The notes beneath the pieces are model-generated. The model was not told where the DNA came from, ran no database searches, and was given only the letters and a program-made list of their open reading frames with translations. Position numbers and translations under genes: made by a program. Below, in pieces: positions 12,823 to 14,181 of a stretch of DNA of 14,181 nucleotides (position 1 is the stretch's first letter; every line of letters starts with the position of its first letter). Source of the DNA: Pectinatus sp. (GTDB lineage Bacteria; Bacillota; Negativicutes; Selenomonadales; Selenomonadaceae); contig JAHHSQ010000031.1 of the NCBI GenBank assembly GCA_020025135.1, forward strand, positions 1-14,181, given 5' to 3'.

Positions 12823-14081
12823 CTATCTTAGCGTGGCTTTGTACTTAACCTGTAAAATGGCTGGATGATATCTTTCTTTAAAACGGCGCAATCCCTCTAA
12901 TCCCATATCATCTTCCTTATTAATAAAAGGAAGATGCATATTTTTAGCCATATGATTAATCATATAAGCGTGCACACCGCGATAATTATTATCCGTCAAT
13001 TCGACATGAGAAAGTACCATATCCTCCGAAACCTGTTCATAAATGTTAAACGCTTGTAAAACACCATTACTCCAAACTACTCCACCGCTAAAATCAAATT
13101 CAGCGAAATTATCCAAAACACGCAAGGTAGGAGCTACGACATCCGTTCCCGCGTAATGCTCTTCTGTAAAGTGCCGACAGGCTTCTAAATGTTCACTGAT
13201 ATCGGTAGTATAAGACGGTTGCATCGTGAGCAAATATTTAGAGATATTATTGCGCTGTTTGCGATAACAAGAACCGTTAAAATCACGCAAATCACTGTTG
13301 CGAAAGATGTAATCGAAAGCATCTCTATCCGCTTCGCAAAGCATTCCCCGCCCTTCATAAAATTCCTTATCAGCTTCAGTTATCTTGGTGATGACAAGTG
13401 GCATGGATTTTTCAGTCGCATAACTCATCATTAAATCTAAAGCATATTCTTTATCTCCTAGCGGAGCATAAAAAGCCTTATCCTTACCAGAAAAAATTAT
13501 TATACAACGTTCATCATTGTATATTTGCAATTCGTATAAATCTGCGTACATATCTGTGAATTGTTCACCGCGGTTCGCTAAGCCACGGCAGTTTTCTTGG
13601 AAACTTCTTTAGCTTTCACTAAAGCACAGACTATCTCTTCTCCCTCACCCCTTCGTGTACGGGCGAAACCACTTCGACTAGCCATCGCTTCTAGCCTACT
13701 TCCCTCAAGAGGAATAGTCGTTGAACGTTCTCCTTCTGGGAGCTTCGCTGCTGATTGACGATTTTTTATCCATGTTTAGGGTTTAACCTTGCATCATCTG
13801 ACCGCTTTTTTCTGCTTTCGCCGCCTTCACGTCCACGCCTTTTGACATCACGTTGTGGCGCGGTCAGCTTTACGTTTTTCCAGCAATTCAATTTCTGATT
13901 AGAATAGCTTTTCGCTATTTCTACACACTGATTTCTCAATGCGCTTACTAAAGTCAATTTATCTAAAAACAATGAAAAATTATTGACGGATTAATAAGTA
14001 AGAAAAAGCATAATCGGAACTTATATACGGTATTCCGACAAAGATAGCTTTATCCTGCATGGTAATAGCGCGTAATTCCAA
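12823..14081 (-). CDS. DUF2156 (LPG-synthase C-terminal-like) protein, split by a group I intron (exons 14081-13994 and 13553-12823)
   Basis: The second exon alone begins MYADLYELQI and lacks the usual first 30 or so residues of DUF2156 proteins. These lie upstream of the intron: from TTG 14081 the sequence reads LELRAITMQDK, then SSDYAFSYL. Splicing joins a codon split T|AT, giving SSDYAFSYLYMYADLYELQI, which matches the family's S-x-Y-x-F-x-N-L-aromatic pattern in spacing. The full length is 272 aa. The C-terminal INKEDDMGLEGLRRFKERYH is the family's typical acyltransferase-like end. Members share the tRNA-dependent GNAT-like fold of phosphatidylglycerol lysyltransferases, but this stand-alone form has no known substrate. 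TTG is chosen over GTG 14090 because it gives the expected MExxxIT start and a workable distance to GGGAG. Unspliced RNA meets a stop 4 codons after the splice site. Confidence 0.85.
13554..13993 (-). ncRNA. Group I intron C, in the DUF2156 gene (440 nt, ORF-less)
   Basis: It is the most diverged of the three copies, and its differences preserve pairing. P1 pairs CUUAU|UAA with UUAGUAAG, and the P1 loop has a GUCAAU/AUUGAC stem. P2 reads CGCAUUGA-GAAA-UCAGUGUG against CAUAUAGA-GAAA-UCUGUAUG in intron A: U-A becomes C-G and A-U becomes U-A. P2.1 is AAUAGC/GCUAUU. The P5 bounding stem is UGACCGC/GCGGUCA. P7 GACUAU is at 13719-13714 with AUAGUC at 13634-13629. P9 is CUUUAG/CUAAAG, where A and B have CUCUAG/CUAGAG. 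The last stem CCGUGG/CCGCGG leads to GTGAACAA, then TTCACAG at the 3' end (13554); GTGAA can pair with TTCAC. No protein is encoded; a 68-codon open frame within it is not credible. Confidence 0.88.
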
Positions 14082-14149
14082 TATAAACACACTCCCTCAT
14101 AAAACATTTTGAATATATATAAATATTACCTTATTAGTAGGAATTACGC
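14070..14149 (-). promoter_or_regulatory. 10-bp inverted repeat spanning promoter and start codon of the DUF2156 gene
   Basis: GCGTAATTCC (14149-14140 on the minus strand) is the exact complement of GGAATTACGC (14079-14070), which contains the last base of the TTG start and codons 2-4. If both arms are in the mRNA, the stem would hide the start codon. A possible promoter, TTGCGT (14151-14146) and TAATAT (14128-14123) with a 17-bp spacer, would instead put the upstream arm in the promoter, making it an operator-like site. Confidence 0.35.
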
Positions 14150-14159
14150 AAGAAAATTT

Positions 14160-14181
14160 TTATTTCATAATAATGAAATAA
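14160..14181. repeat. 9-bp inverted repeat at the window edge
   Basis: TTATTTCAT-TATT-ATGAAATAA is a perfect hairpin. It is AT-only except for one C-G pair, and it is followed on the minus strand by A- and T-runs. It may end an upstream transcript outside the window or be an intergenic dyad; nothing more can be said. Confidence 0.4.

Noticed and set aside
13189..13434. Plus-strand open frame opposite the DUF2156 gene
   Set aside because: It is a shadow of a gene supported by family motifs on the other strand.
13766..13972. 68-codon open frame inside intron C
   Set aside because: It lies within P2-P6 of the ribozyme, is Lys/Arg-rich by chance and is not shared with the other copies.

Overview
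The window looks like a chromosomal accessory region of a low-to-moderate GC Bacillota (Firmicutes). This rests on strong Shine-Dalgarno sites, a clostridial-type long glutamine synthetase, a DUF2156 protein and EamA and NimA-like genes. Negativicutes is possible, but the exact taxon cannot be read from the sequence.

The main discovery is a family of three ORF-less group I introns of about 425-445 nt. They sit, always in sense orientation, inside three protein-coding genes: an OmpR-type response regulator (6244-6668), its partner histidine kinase (6970-7414) and a DUF2156 protein on the minus strand (13554-13993). Each shows the group I core (P1 with a U.G splice-site pair, P4, P6, P7, the AAGATATAGTC-type S element, P9). 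Compensatory base changes in P2, P2.1, P5 and P9 keep the stems paired. In each gene an in-frame stop follows the 5' splice site within 1 to 5 codons. In each, joining after YTTAT and before A(A/T)A restores a normal-length, family-typical protein (232, 482 and 272 aa). No endonuclease or transposase lies inside the introns. A truncated IS200/IS605-type tnpA lies at the left edge, so an IStron-like origin is possible but unproven.

Layout: 1-270, start of an IS200-like element (minus) with its hairpin end. 399-1477, a small EamA transporter gene and a NimA-like flavoprotein gene, ended by a terminator. 1502-4376, glutamine synthetase and an NAD-dependent sugar epimerase, ended by an 18-bp-stem terminator. 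4397-5565 (minus), an unrecognised Gln/Asn-rich protein and a small secreted His/Asp-rich protein. 5798-8836, a 13-aa leader ORF, the intron-split response regulator and the intron-split kinase. 8823-11468 (minus), a UvrD-family helicase carrying an inserted DnaQ-like exonuclease. 11559-12647 (minus), an ATP-grasp protein with terminator and promoter. 12823-14081 (minus), the intron-split DUF2156 gene.

Functional reading: the two-component system diverges from the gene for a secreted His/Asp-rich peptide, and the kinase sensor carries a His/Cys cluster, so together they may sense or buffer a metal. The two introns make the output domain and the kinase depend on self-splicing. The unspliced message would yield only a receiver domain. 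Both introns are phase 0 with the same guide sequence, so splicing from the first donor to the second acceptor would give an in-frame receiver-kinase hybrid.
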